This document shows positions 1-8,320 of a stretch of DNA of 64,000 bases, one piece after another. This stretch comes from Pseudomonadota bacterium. Lineage in GTDB: Bacteria > Pseudomonadota > Alphaproteobacteria > Rhizobiales > Phreatobacteraceae. Position 1 is the stretch's first letter. Each line of letters starts with the position of its first letter. Both the position numbers and the translations under genes were made by a program. The stretch lies in assembly GCA_020161695.1 (NCBI GenBank), contig JAIUOO010000009.1:1-64000 (forward strand), read 5' to 3'. Below the pieces are notes generated by a model. The model was given only the letters and a program-made list of their open reading frames with translations, searched no databases and had not been told where the DNA came from.

Positions 1-52
1 ATGGCGAGAGACGCGCCATCTGCTCGTCCGTCAGCCAGTACAGGTCGCTCAT
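1..52 (-). CDS. IS5-family-like transposase, N-terminal 17 residues only
   Basis: Reading leftwards from the ATG at 52 gives MSDLYWLTDEQMARLSP, which matches the characteristic start of a large group of alphaproteobacterial IS5-family transposases (MSDLxWLTxEQMARL, followed in full proteins by a short HTH and a DDE catalytic domain). Everything after residue 17 lies outside the window, so catalytic residues cannot be checked. The gene reads away from the neighbouring hsdS fragment. Confidence 0.65.
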   Translation of the reverse strand, partial: MSDLYWLTDEQMARLSP

Positions 53-116
53 GCTCAGTCTCCTCGCGCGGAGCCTGAATCACATCGCCCTCAGCCAATC
101 AATGGGTCCTGAGCCT
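1..116 (-). mobile_element. 5' end of an IS5-like insertion sequence (runs off the window start)
   Basis: The left edge carries the start of a transposase gene on the minus strand plus its upstream non-coding end. The terminus probably lies near 110-118, where the GGGTCCTGAGCC stretch (104-115) gives way to sequence that reads as hsdS. The inverted-repeat partner is outside the window, so the boundary is inferred from where the hsdS reading frame becomes plausible. The family is assigned only from the short transposase N-terminus. Confidence 0.6.
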
Positions 117-459
117 AGGCATGGTGAGTCCGGCCTATGTTGTGCTTGAGCCAAAAATTGCATTGAACTCCGAATTTTTTGAATATCTCTATAGGACTCC
201 AGCATTTATCTGGCAGATGGATTGCAACTCCAAGGGGATCACAGATTTCAGGAAGCGTCTCTACTGGGAGGAGTTCAAGACTCTTGTGACGCTCTTGCCT
301 CCAGTCGAAGAGCAGGCTGCCATTTCAACAGTCATTGCGGAGAAATTGGCCGTAATTGATGGAGGAATCGCGCTCAAACAGAAGCAGATCGCCGCACTTA
401 AGGAATACAAAGCAACACTGATTAACAGCGCCGTGACCGGCAAAATCAAGGTGGCATAG
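115..459 (+). pseudogene. hsdS: type I restriction specificity subunit (HsdS), C-terminal fragment cut by the IS
   Basis: The frame encodes about 113 residues that look like the last part of HsdS: VSPAYVVLEPK near the start, then a C-terminal half with LPPVEEQAAISTVIAEK and a coiled-coil region of the spacer type. HsdS proteins are normally about 400-600 residues with two target-recognition domains; here most of the protein is missing, and an in-frame stop at 76-78 lies inside the IS-derived sequence. The first in-frame ATG is at 121, but this is probably not a native start. The stop is 8 bases before hsdR. Base composition is lower in GC than the chromosome to the right, consistent with acquired DNA. 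Without an intact HsdS the system could not select a target, unless another specificity gene exists elsewhere. Confidence 0.8.
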
Positions 460-467
460 AGACGGGC

Positions 468-3400
468 ATGGTCAGTCAGACGAACGAACAGGCACTGGAA
501 GCCGCGATCGAGAAAAAGCTCACGGGCACCACCCGCGAGGCGATCAAGGCCGAGATCGAGTGGACCACGTTGGGCGACCAGCTGATCAGCAGCATCGTGC
601 CGCTTGATCCGGGCAATCTCGGTTATGACATGGGCCTGCCGTCAGACTTCAATGCCCAGTATGCGCTCGACACGCGCCGGTTCTGGCGGTTTCTGGAAAA
701 GACCCAGCCGCTGGAGCTGGCCAAGCTGAAGAAGAACAGCCCGACCGACTGGCAGCGCAAGGTGCTTGAACGGTTTGATCGGCTGATCAAGAAGAATGGC
801 TTGCTGCATCTGCTCAAGAAGGGCCTGCCGGTCGATGACGCCTTCTTCACGCTGATGTATCCTGCCCCGCTGGCCAGTTCGAGCGGAAGCGTGCACGCTG
901 CTTTCGCCTCCAACATTTTCAGCTGCATCCGGCAGGTTCGCTATTCGCAGGCCAATACCCTGCAGGAAATCGACATGGTGCTGTTCCTGAACGGCATCCC
1001 ACTGATCACGCTGGAACTGAAAAACGCCTGGACGGGCCAGACCGCCCGCTATCACGGCCAGAAGCAATATCGGGAAGACCGCGACAGCACCCAACCGCTG
1101 CTGCAATTCGGACGCTGCCTTGTGCACATGGCGGTCGATACCGACGAAGTGTTCATGACCACCAAGCTGGCAGGCCCGTCAACATTCTTCCTGCCCTTCA
1201 ACAAGGGGCACAACCACGGCCAAGGCAACCCGCCAAACAAGAATGGCCACAAGACCGCCTACCTTTGGGAAGAGGTGTTCACCAAGGACAGTCTCGCCAA
1301 CATTATCCAGCACTTCGTGCGGCTGGACGGATCAGCCAAGGACCAGCTGAACAAACGCGCGCTCTATTTCCCGCGCTATCACCAGCTCGACGTGGTGTGG
1401 AGGCTGATCGACCATTGCGCCCACAATGGCGTGGGCCAGACCTATCTGATCCAGCATTCCGCCGGTTCGGGAAAATCCAATTCGATCACCTGGGCGGCCT
1501 ATCAGCTGATCGAGGCCTATCCCGCCTCTGCCTCCACACCGGGGGCGAAGGAGTTGGACCAGCCACTGTTCGATTCCGTGATCGTCGTCACCGATCGGCG
1601 CTTACTCGACAAGCAGCTGCGCGAAAACATCAAGGACTTCTCCGAGGTCAAGAACATCATCGCCCCGGCCACGAAGTCGTCCGAGCTGAAGGCGGCGTTG
1701 GAAAACGGCAAGAAGATCATCATCACCACGATCCAGAAGTTCCCGGTGATCGTGGATGGCATTGCAGACCTGAGCGATAAGCGCTTCGCCGTCATCATCG
1801 ACGAGGCCCACAGTTCGCAAAGCGGCAGCGCCCACGACAAGATGAACCGCGTGATGGGCAAGGACCCGGATGAAGACGATGCGCAAGACGTGATACTGAA
1901 GGCAATGCTGGCCCGCAAGATGCGCGGCAACGCCTCCTATTTCGCCTTCACCGCCACACCGAAGAACACCACGCTGGAAAAGTTCGGTCAGCAGCAGGCC
2001 GATGGCACGTTCGAACCCTTCCACCTCTACAGCATGAAGCAGGCGATCGAGGAGGGCTTCATCCTCGACGTGCTGGCCAATTACACCACCTACAAGAGCT
2101 ATTACGAGATCGCGAAGTCCATCGAGGACAACCCGCTGTTTGACACGAAGAAGGCACAAAAACAGCTTCGCGCCTATGTCGAGCGCAGCCAGCAGACGAT
2201 CAACACCAAAGCCGAAATCATGCTGGACCACTTCATCCCCAGCGTGATCAACGCCAAGAAGCTCAAGGGCCAGGCCCGTGGCATGGTCGTGACGCAGAAC
2301 ATCGAAACCGCCATTCGCTACTACAAGGCGATCAACGGCGAACTGGCAAAGCTCGGCTGGCCCTTCAAGGCGCTGGTGGCGTTTTCCGGTTCCAAGGAGG
2401 TCGATGGTCACGAATACACCGAAGCCGAACTGAACGGCATAGGAGAGGACCGCACGCGGGAATATTTCGATGGCTTCGACCGCGATGGCAAGCCGATCAT
2501 CGTCAACGGCCAGTCGATCGAAAACACCTATCGCCTGCTGATCGTCGCCAACAAGTATCTAACCGGCTTCGACCAGCCCAAGCTTTGCGCCATGTACGTG
2601 GACAAGAAGCTGCAAGGCGTGCTTGCCGTCCAGGCGTTGTCCCGCCTTAACCGTTCCGCCCCCAAGCTGGCAAAGAAGACCGAGGACCTGTTCATCCTGG
2701 ACTTCTTCAACACGGTTGACGACATTAAGGACGCCTTCGATCCGTTCTACACGGCCACCAGCCTCTCAGAAGCCACCGACGTCAACGTGCTGCACGAATT
2801 GAAGGCGGCGCTGGACGACGTGGGGGTGTATGAGTGGTCTGAAGTCGAAGACTTCGCCACGCGCTATTTCGGAAACGAGGATGCGCAGAAGCTCAGCACA
2901 ATCATCGACGTTGCCGCCAGCCGCTTTGCCAACGGCTTGCAGCTGGAGATCGATGTCCAGATCGATTTCAAGGTGAAGGCCAAGCAGTTCGTCAAGATCT
3001 ACGGCCAGATGGCATCGATCATGCCATTCGAGGTGGTGGACTGGGAAAAGCTGTTCTGGTTCCTCAAGTTCCTGATCCCGAAACTCAAGATCGAGGACCC
3101 TACCAAGGTTTCCCTGGACGAACTGCTCGAAGCTGTTGACCTCTCCTCCTATGGGCTGGAGCGGGTGAAGCTCAATCACGCGATCCTTCTCGACGCTTCA
3201 GAAACCGAGCTTGCACCGCAGAACCCGAATCCGCGCGGCTCACATGGTGCGGACGAACAGAAGGACCCGCTGGACGAGATCGTACGCAGCTTCAACGAAC
3301 GCTGGTTCCAAGGCTGGAGTGCAACGCCCGAGGAGCAGCGCGTCAAGTTCGTGAACATCGCCAACAGCATCAAGGCGCATCCTGACTTCGCGGAGAAGTA

Positions 3401-3584
3401 CCAGAACAACCCCGACCCGCATAACCGCGAGCTGGCCTTCGAGAAAATGCTCAAGGAGGTGATGCTGATGCGCCGCAAGGACGAGCTGGAACTGTATAAG
3501 CTGTTCGCCAACGATGCGGCATTCAAGGCGTCGTGGCAGCAGAGTTTGGAGCGACTAGTGAACCAGCCGCCAGCTCACCTGTGA
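468..3584 (+). CDS. hsdR: type I restriction enzyme R subunit
   Basis: The 1038-residue product is the ATP-dependent translocase and nuclease subunit of a type I restriction-modification complex. Visible landmarks in order are a PD-(D/E)xK-type nuclease core around residues 168-186 (IDMVLFLNG...LELK), a Walker A motif HSAGSGKS near 330, a DEAH-like box IIDEAHSS near 443, motif III FTATPK near 495, and motifs V/VI TGFDQPKL and ALSRLNR near 699-728. Length is normal and no frameshift is seen. It begins 8 bases after the hsdS fragment, as in an hsdM-hsdS-hsdR operon; hsdM would lie left of the window. GC content is clearly lower than that of the flanking chromosome. Confidence 0.95.
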   Translation: MVSQTNEQALEAAIEKKLTGTTREAIKAEIEWTTLGDQLISSIVPLDPGNLGYDMGLPSDFNAQYALDTRRFWRFLEKTQPLELAKLKKNSPTDWQRKVLERFDRLIKKNGLLHLLKKGLPVDDAFFTLMYPAPLASSSGSVHAAFASNIFSCIRQVRYSQANTLQEIDMVLFLNGIPLITLELKNAWTGQTARYHGQKQYREDRDSTQPLLQFGRCLVHMAVDTDEVFMTTKLAGPSTFFLPFNKGHNHGQGNPPNKNGHKTAYLWEEVFTKDSLANIIQHFVRLDGSAKDQLNKRALYFPRYHQLDVVWRLIDHCAHNGVGQTYLIQHSAGSGKSNSITWAAYQLIEAYPASASTPGAKELDQPLFDSVIVVTDRRLLDKQLRENIKDFSEVKNIIAPATKSSELKAALENGKKIIITTIQKFPVIVDGIADLSDKRFAVIIDEAHSSQSGSAHDKMNRVMGKDPDEDDAQDVILKAMLARKMRGNASYFAFTATPKNTTLEKFGQQQADGTFEPFHLYSMKQAIEEGFILDVLANYTTYKSYYEIAKSIEDNPLFDTKKAQKQLRAYVERSQQTINTKAEIMLDHFIPSVINAKKLKGQARGMVVTQNIETAIRYYKAINGELAKLGWPFKALVAFSGSKEVDGHEYTEAELNGIGEDRTREYFDGFDRDGKPIIVNGQSIENTYRLLIVANKYLTGFDQPKLCAMYVDKKLQGVLAVQALSRLNRSAPKLAKKTEDLFILDFFNTVDDIKDAFDPFYTATSLSEATDVNVLHELKAALDDVGVYEWSEVEDFATRYFGNEDAQKLSTIIDVAASRFANGLQLEIDVQIDFKVKAKQFVKIYGQMASIMPFEVVDWEKLFWFLKFLIPKLKIEDPTKVSLDELLEAVDLSSYGLERVKLNHAILLDASETELAPQNPNPRGSHGADEQKDPLDEIVRSFNERWFQGWSATPEEQRVKFVNIANSIKAHPDFAEKYQNNPDPHNRELAFEKMLKEVMLMRRKDELELYKLFANDAAFKASWQQSLERLVNQPPAHL

Positions 3585-3753
3585 TCGCGCCTAGGCAGCC
3601 ACCATCAAAAGCGTCTCGCGTTAGGAGGCAACCACCTTAATGTCGATCTGCAAACAGCCCAAACCGCCCCACGCTGGACCCACGACCGCACGCAGCGCAA
3701 TGAGTCTCCCGCAGGTCGGGGAGATTTTACCTGTCCAATGCGCTTAAAGGTGG
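3585..3753. other. intergenic region between hsdR and tRNA-Thr
   Basis: No convincing gene is present. This stretch separates the restriction locus from the 3' end of the tRNA gene. It is where an island attachment site would be expected, but only one copy of any tRNA-derived repeat would fall in the window, so no att pair can be shown. Confidence 0.5.
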
Positions 3754-3829
3754 TGGTGCCGCTTAGGTGACTCGAACACCTGACCCTCGCATTACGAATG
3801 CGATGCTCTACCGGCTGAGCTAAAGCGGC
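3754..3829 (-). tRNA. tRNA-Thr (anticodon CGT)
   Basis: On the minus strand a 76-nt cloverleaf can be folded: acceptor stem GCCGCTT pairing with AAGCGGC, a D arm with AGCTCAGCCGGTAGAGC, an anticodon stem GCATT/AATGC enclosing TTCGTAA, and a T arm with GTTCGAGTC. The discriminator is A and the CCA end is genome-encoded (3754-3756). The anticodon CGT reads ACG threonine codons. The 3' end faces the restriction/IS segment, the geometry used by many tRNA-targeting integrases. Confidence 0.95.
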
Positions 3830-3957
3830 CCACTGCAAATGCCCGCGCCGGTGCGTGGGCGGGGTGGCGCTTAGCAGCGCTTCGGGTGTTGCACAAGCAT
3901 CGAATGCCGCGCTTGCGCGAGATTTCGCGGCGGCGGACTTTACCATTCCTCAACCAT

Positions 3958-4758
3958 ATGGGTGCACTGATGGCTGATGGGCGACGTGCCCCGGAGCGCG
4001 GAATGGATAGCATGCGGGCAATCGACGAGCAGGATGTATTCGACCGCGATCGTGCGGACGAAGGATCCGCCGACATGTCCGTCGCGATCGGAACCGACGA
4101 GCGGCGCATGCATGTGCGCGCCTATAATCACTGGGCGTCGCTGCTCGATGGCCGCCCCTTTCCGCTGATTTCCGATCTCCAGCCCGCCGATCTCGAGGAT
4201 TTCGGCCCGCACAGCGTGCTGCTGGATTTCACCGCCGATCCCGAGAACCCGTCGATCGCCTATCTCGGCCGCAAGCTGCAGGACGAATGCGGATTCGATC
4301 AGACGATCAACGTGGCCGACATTCCGAGTCGTTCGCTGCTGTCGCGGCTGACCGATCATTATCTGGAGATCATCGCCAACCGCGCGCCGATCGGCTTCGA
4401 GGCCGAGTTCGTCAATGTGCGCGGATCGAACACGCTCTATCGCGGCATCCTGATGCCCTATTCGTCCAGCGGCGAGGCGATCGACTTCATCTATGGCGTG
4501 ATCAACTGGAAGGAAGTCGCGCGCACCGATCTGGAGGACGAGCTGGTCCTGGAGATGGATCAGGCGATCCGCACCACCCCGCGCACCGCGACCGCGCCCG
4601 GCCCGAACCCCTCGATGACGAGCCCGAAGGCGGCGAGGTCGTCGGCGCGGGCGAGCAGCCGCGCCGCATCGGCGGGGTCGAGCTCGACCACGACCGGGAT
4701 CAGCAGCGCCTGCCGCGCGATGCCGGCCTCGGCCATGTGCCGCTTCATCCGCTCATAG
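3958..4758 (+). CDS. PAS-domain protein, C-terminus replaced by antisense mutL sequence
   Basis: The first ~207 residues form a PAS-like sensory protein: an acidic N-terminal tail, then [20 protein letters not shown] and [11 protein letters not shown], and a block ending [12 protein letters not shown] that is typical of alphaproteobacterial PAS proteins. From about base 4580 the frame runs antisense through mutL and gives a low-complexity Ser/Ala/Arg tail of ~60 residues that is not native. The native protein probably continued beyond this point. Several in-frame ATGs exist (3886, 3958, 3970); 3958 is chosen by similarity to the expected N-terminus, with no strong ribosome binding site. Its ligand and partner are unknown. 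Confidence 0.7.
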   Translation: MGALMADGRRAPERGMDSMRAIDEQDVFDRDRADEGSADMSVAIGTDERRMHVRAYNHWASLLDGRPFPLISDLQPADLEDFGPHSVLLDFTADPENPSIAYLGRKLQDECGFDQTINVADIPSRSLLSRLTDHYLEIIANRAPIGFEAEFVNVRGSNTLYRGILMPYSSSGEAIDFIYGVINWKEVARTDLEDELVLEMDQAIRTTPRTATAPGPNPSMTSPKAARSSARASSRAASAGSSSTTTGISSACRAMPASAMCRFIRS

Positions 4759-6092
4759 ACGAGCCGCTCGTGAGCGGCGTGCTGGTCGACGATGACGAGG
4801 CCGTCGCGGGTCTGGGCGAGGATGTAGGTGCCGTGCAGCTGCGCGCGGGCGGCCCCGAGCGGCAGGTCCGCGACGACCTCCGGCACGGGGCCGGCGGCCG
4901 CGCGGGCATCGGCGGCCGGGGCCATGTCCATTGTGAAGGCCGGTTGCGCGCCCTCCGCGAAGCCGCCCGCGAACGGCCGGACGGCGCTCGCACGCCAGTC
5001 GCGCAGCGGCGCCTGCGGTCCGCCATGGGGCGTGCGCCCGGCGGGCTGGCGAAAGGCGGTGACGGTCGCCGTGCCGAGGGTCGAGGCGGTGGTCGGGGCG
5101 GCGCGCGCGATGGCGTCGCGGATCGCTCCGACGATCAGGCCGCGCACCAGCGCGGAATCGCGGAACCGCACCTCGGTCTTGGCGGGATGGACGTTGACGT
5201 CGACCTCGTGCGGGTCGAGCTCGATGAACAGCACCGCCGCGGGGTGGCGGTCGCGCGGCATCACGTCGGCATAGGCGCCGCGGATCGCGCCCAGCACCAG
5301 CCGGTCGCGGATCGGCCGGCCGTTGACGAACAGGAACTGGCTGGCGGCGGTGGCCTTGTTCAGGGTCGGCAGGCCGGCGAAGCCGTAGAGCCTGACCCCG
5401 TGCCGCGAGACATCGACGGCCATCGCATTGGCGGCAAAGTCGCGCCCGAGCACGTCGCCGATGCGGGCGAGCAGGCCGGCCTCGCCGAAGGGCTGGGCGG
5501 GCCAGGTGCGCGTGCCGCCGTCGTCATCGGCCAGCGACAGGGCGACCGTCGGGTGCGACAGCGCCAGCCGCTTCACGACATCGGCGATGGCGGCAGCCTC
5601 GGCGCGGTCGCTCTTGAGGAATTTCAGCCGCGCGGGCGTCGCCGAAAACAGGTCCTCGACATCGATCCGCGTGCCTTTGGCCAGAGCGGCCGGCATGGCT
5701 TCGCCCTTGGCGCCGGCATCGACGGTGAGCGCCCAGGCATGTGGCTCCCCGGCATGGCGCGTGGTCAGGGTAAGGCGGGCGACCGCGCCGATGGAGGGCA
5801 GCGCCTCGCCGCGAAACCCAAGCGTGCGGATGTCGAGCAGGTCGTCGCCGCGCAGCTTGGAGGTCGCGTGCCGCTCGACGCAGAGGACGAGGTCGTCCCG
5901 CGCCATGCCCGAGCCATCGTCGCTGACGCGGATCAGGCGGCGCCCGCCGCCGCCCGCGACGATGTCGATGCGCGATGCGCCGGCATCCAGCGCGTTCTCG
6001 GTGAGTTCCTTGACGACGGCGGCTGGCCGCTCGATCACCTCGCCGGCGGCGATGCGGTTGACGATGCCTTCGGGAAGCTGGCGGACGATCAT
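4560..6092 (-). CDS. mutL: DNA mismatch repair protein MutL, C-terminally truncated
   Basis: MutL couples mismatch recognition by MutS to strand incision. The GHKL ATPase domain is intact: [12 protein letters not shown] near residue 30, DDGSGM near 57 and GFRGEAL near 92. The dimerisation domain begins (DQHAAHERL at 436-444) and runs to FGPGAVAVR at about residue 504, then changes abruptly to GVVRIA and a stop. Alphaproteobacterial MutL proteins normally continue about 100 more residues, through the conserved cysteine/histidine motifs (ACHGSVRAG and CNHGRPT types), giving ~600 residues; here there are 510. The break coincides with the end of the PAS gene on the other strand. Dimerisation or endonuclease activity is likely impaired. 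The ATG at 6092 fits the family start MIVRQLPEG. Confidence 0.93.
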   Translation of the reverse strand: MIVRQLPEGIVNRIAAGEVIERPAAVVKELTENALDAGASRIDIVAGGGGRRLIRVSDDGSGMARDDLVLCVERHATSKLRGDDLLDIRTLGFRGEALPSIGAVARLTLTTRHAGEPHAWALTVDAGAKGEAMPAALAKGTRIDVEDLFSATPARLKFLKSDRAEAAAIADVVKRLALSHPTVALSLADDDGGTRTWPAQPFGEAGLLARIGDVLGRDFAANAMAVDVSRHGVRLYGFAGLPTLNKATAASQFLFVNGRPIRDRLVLGAIRGAYADVMPRDRHPAAVLFIELDPHEVDVNVHPAKTEVRFRDSALVRGLIVGAIRDAIARAAPTTASTLGTATVTAFRQPAGRTPHGGPQAPLRDWRASAVRPFAGGFAEGAQPAFTMDMAPAADARAAAGPVPEVVADLPLGAARAQLHGTYILAQTRDGLVIVDQHAAHERLVYERMKRHMAEAGIARQALLIPVVVELDPADAARLLARADDLAAFGLVIEGFGPGAVAVRGVVRIA

Positions 6093-6123
6093 CGTCTCAT
6101 CCTAGCGGCAAGGCCGGCGCCCG

Positions 6124-7809
6124 TCAGGAGCGGTCGCGGATCAGCGCCCTGAGGCCCTGGCCGAGACCCGGCTTGCGCGGCTCGCGCGAGGCGGCGCCTG
6201 CCGCCAGCACCGCTGCGCCAAGGGTCTGCGGCGCGGCGGCCGGCTGGCGCACCTCCGGCTGGCGGATATCGGGCCGCGTGCGCGCCGCAGGCGCGGCCTG
6301 CCCGGCCTGCATCCCCGCGGGTTCGGCGCCCGTGAGCACATCGGCCCGCACGGGGCGCGGCGGCGAGAACAGCAGGCCTTGAGCGAAGCGCACCTCGTAG
6401 TCGAGCACGTCGACCACCATCGCCTCGGTGTCGATGCCCTCGGCGATGAGGTCGAGCCCGTAGCGCGCGAAAAGCCCGGCGAGATCGGCGACATGAATTT
6501 CGGCGCCGGCGTCGACCGCGCGCGAGATCATCAGGTCGGCCGGCACCTTCACATAGCGGAAGCCCTTGTCGGCAAGGTCGCGCGGCTCGATCCGGAGGTC
6601 GCGGACACCATCCATCGAGAAGCGGAAGCCCTTGTCCGACAGCCCGCGCAGCGTTTCGACGTCGAGCGGAGACAGCGAGCGAACGGCCTCCTGCTCGACG
6701 CCGATGACCAGGGAGCCGGCGATGGAGCGCGCAGCCTCCAGCGAGGCGACCAGCTCGGTGGAGAAGGCGGCATCGGCGAGCGACGATCCGGCCACGTCGC
6801 AGAACAGGCTGACGTCGCGATTGCGCGCCGTCAGGCGGCGGACCACCTGGATGCAGCGACCGAGGATTTCGGCGTCGAGCGCCGGCATCAACCCGGATTC
6901 GTCCGCCAGCCTGCGATAGTCGGCCGGCGCGAAAACCGCGCCCTCGGCGCTGCGCAGGCGCACGGAGGCCTGATAGGCGCGGACCTTGCGCTGCGGCAGG
7001 GTGACGATCGGCTGCAGGAACAGTTCGTAGCGGCGGGCGCTGATGGCCTCGTCGATGATCGCGATGGCGTCCGGCCGCGACAGGCCGGCGAAGGCCGCCG
7101 GCAGGTCGTCGGCGCGATGAGCCGGCGCTTTCTGGCGGTCGATCTGGCGCTGGAGCGCCTCGGCTTCGCGGCGCAGCGCCGGAGCGGCGACGGACGGGGG
7201 CGCGACGGCCGGCGGAACCGGTGTGGCGACACGGCGCGGCTCGGCTGCAGGCGCTGGCTCGCGCCGCTGCACCGGAACAGGTTCCGCCTCCATCGGCACG
7301 GTGACGCGCAGGATCGCCGCCTCGTGGATCTGCAGCGTTTCGGCGAACTGCTTCACGAGATGGCCGAGTTCCTTCATCTCCTCGGCGATCGGCTGGGTCG
7401 CGGCCCTGGCCTGATCCGGTCCCGAAGCCTCGACCTTCTCGATGCGGCGGGTCATGTCCTCGACATCGCGGGCAAGACCGGTGGCGGAACGCGCGAGATC
7501 GACGAGCCTTGCCTCCATCGCGAGGCGGTCGGCCGAGCGCTGCGCGCCGAACTGGCCGATCACCATCGCCAGCAACAGGCCGAACCCGATGGCTGCCGAA
7601 GCACCAGCCTCGACGGAGGCGGCGGCATAGGCCAGCACGGCGGCCGAGGCGGCGATCGCCACCATGCAGAGCGCGATGAAATGGGAACCCGAACGGGGCA
7701 TGGCAGGGCGGGACGGTCGTTTCCGGTTGGACTTCCGGCGAAGCTTGCCCCGAATCCGTCTGATTCGTCTCGCCCGCGCACGCCATTGCGGCCTGATATC
7801 CAAGGCCAT
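6124..7809 (-). CDS. membrane-anchored degenerate EAL-domain protein
   Basis: The 561-residue product has a basic N-terminus, two hydrophobic segments (about residues 43-65 and 68-90), a probable coiled coil, a Pro/Ala-rich linker, and a C-terminal EAL fold (about 245-490). EAL domains hydrolyse cyclic di-GMP, but the signature residues are changed: the EAL motif reads QAS (AYQASVRLR), the DDFG region reads SMDG, and the KID-type lysine region reads KVPAD. It is therefore probably not catalytic and may bind nucleotide or a protein partner. The start at 7809 is preceded by GGGCGAGG; 7701 is an alternative. It lies 31 bases upstream of mutL on the same strand and diverges from the RidA gene. 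Confidence 0.8.
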   Translation of the reverse strand: MALDIRPQWRARARRIRRIRGKLRRKSNRKRPSRPAMPRSGSHFIALCMVAIAASAAVLAYAAASVEAGASAAIGFGLLLAMVIGQFGAQRSADRLAMEARLVDLARSATGLARDVEDMTRRIEKVEASGPDQARAATQPIAEEMKELGHLVKQFAETLQIHEAAILRVTVPMEAEPVPVQRREPAPAAEPRRVATPVPPAVAPPSVAAPALRREAEALQRQIDRQKAPAHRADDLPAAFAGLSRPDAIAIIDEAISARRYELFLQPIVTLPQRKVRAYQASVRLRSAEGAVFAPADYRRLADESGLMPALDAEILGRCIQVVRRLTARNRDVSLFCDVAGSSLADAAFSTELVASLEAARSIAGSLVIGVEQEAVRSLSPLDVETLRGLSDKGFRFSMDGVRDLRIEPRDLADKGFRYVKVPADLMISRAVDAGAEIHVADLAGLFARYGLDLIAEGIDTEAMVVDVLDYEVRFAQGLLFSPPRPVRADVLTGAEPAGMQAGQAAPAARTRPDIRQPEVRQPAAAPQTLGAAVLAAGAASREPRKPGLGQGLRALIRDRS

Positions 7810-7839
7810 AGCCTCGCCCAGCAATACCGGAGACGCTCC

Positions 7840-8226
7840 ATGCCGACCTTTTTCGATCCGCCCACCGTCCATGCTCCCGCGCCGAGCTACCGTCACGGGG
7901 CGCTGCACGCGCTTTCAGGCCGCCGGCTGGTCATTTCCGGCCAGGTGGGGGTGCGCCCCGACGGCACGACCGCCGAAGGGCTCGAGGCCCAGTTCGAGCA
8001 GTGCCTCGACAACCTGATCGCGGTGATCGAGGCCGGCGGCATGACCATCGCCAACCTCACCAAGATCGTCACGCTGGTGACGGTGCCGGACGCGCTGGCG
8101 ACCTTCCGCGCGGTGCGGGCACGCAAGCTCGGCGATCATGTTTGCGCCGCAACCTACATTCAGGTCGCGGGCCTCGCGCGCCCCGAGTTGCTGGTGGAAA
8201 TCGAGGGCGAAGCCGTCCAGGACTGA
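7840..8226 (+). CDS. RidA/YjgF-family protein
   Basis: The 128-residue product matches the RidA (YER057c/UK114) family, small cytosolic trimers; archetypal members deaminate reactive enamine/imine intermediates from PLP enzymes. Visible family landmarks are LVISGQVGVRPDG near residue 30, QFEQCLDNLIAVIEAGG in the middle, and a C-terminal ARPELLVEIEGEA. The arginine typical of the RidA active site appears as ARPELLVEIE. Sequence alone does not tell whether it belongs to the archetypal deaminase subgroup. It diverges from the EAL gene and is followed 94 bases later by a MaoC gene. Confidence 0.85.
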   Translation: MPTFFDPPTVHAPAPSYRHGALHALSGRRLVISGQVGVRPDGTTAEGLEAQFEQCLDNLIAVIEAGGMTIANLTKIVTLVTVPDALATFRAVRARKLGDHVCAATYIQVAGLARPELLVEIEGEAVQD

Positions 8227-8233
8227 CCAAATT

Positions 8234-8263
8234 ATAGGACAAGTCCTCCGTCTTTGGTCCTAT
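8234..8263. promoter_or_regulatory. nested inverted repeats upstream of the MaoC gene
   Basis: ATAGGAC (8234-8240) is repeated in inverted form as GTCCTAT (8257-8263), and a second, tighter inverted repeat AGGAC-AA-GTCCT sits at 8236-8247. The site is about 60-85 bases before the MaoC start, in a locally AT-richer gap. It resembles an operator; the regulator is unknown. Confidence 0.4.
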
Positions 8264-8320
8264 TGCGCTGCAGCATGAACGCCGGAACAGTGTCCGCCCC
8301 TTACACGAGGAGGCACGCCG

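Noticed and set aside
4759..6089. Other long plus-strand frames through mutL
   Set aside because: All lack start context and domains; they are shadows of mutL.
4287..6152. A 621-residue open frame opposite mutL
   Set aside because: Composition is that of a frame with G/C-rich third positions, and its N-terminal part is antisense to the PAS gene frame; no family resemblance.
6379..8226. A single 615-residue plus-strand frame ending in the RidA protein
   Set aside because: Only the last 128 residues (from 7840) are RidA; the earlier part is antisense to the EAL gene.
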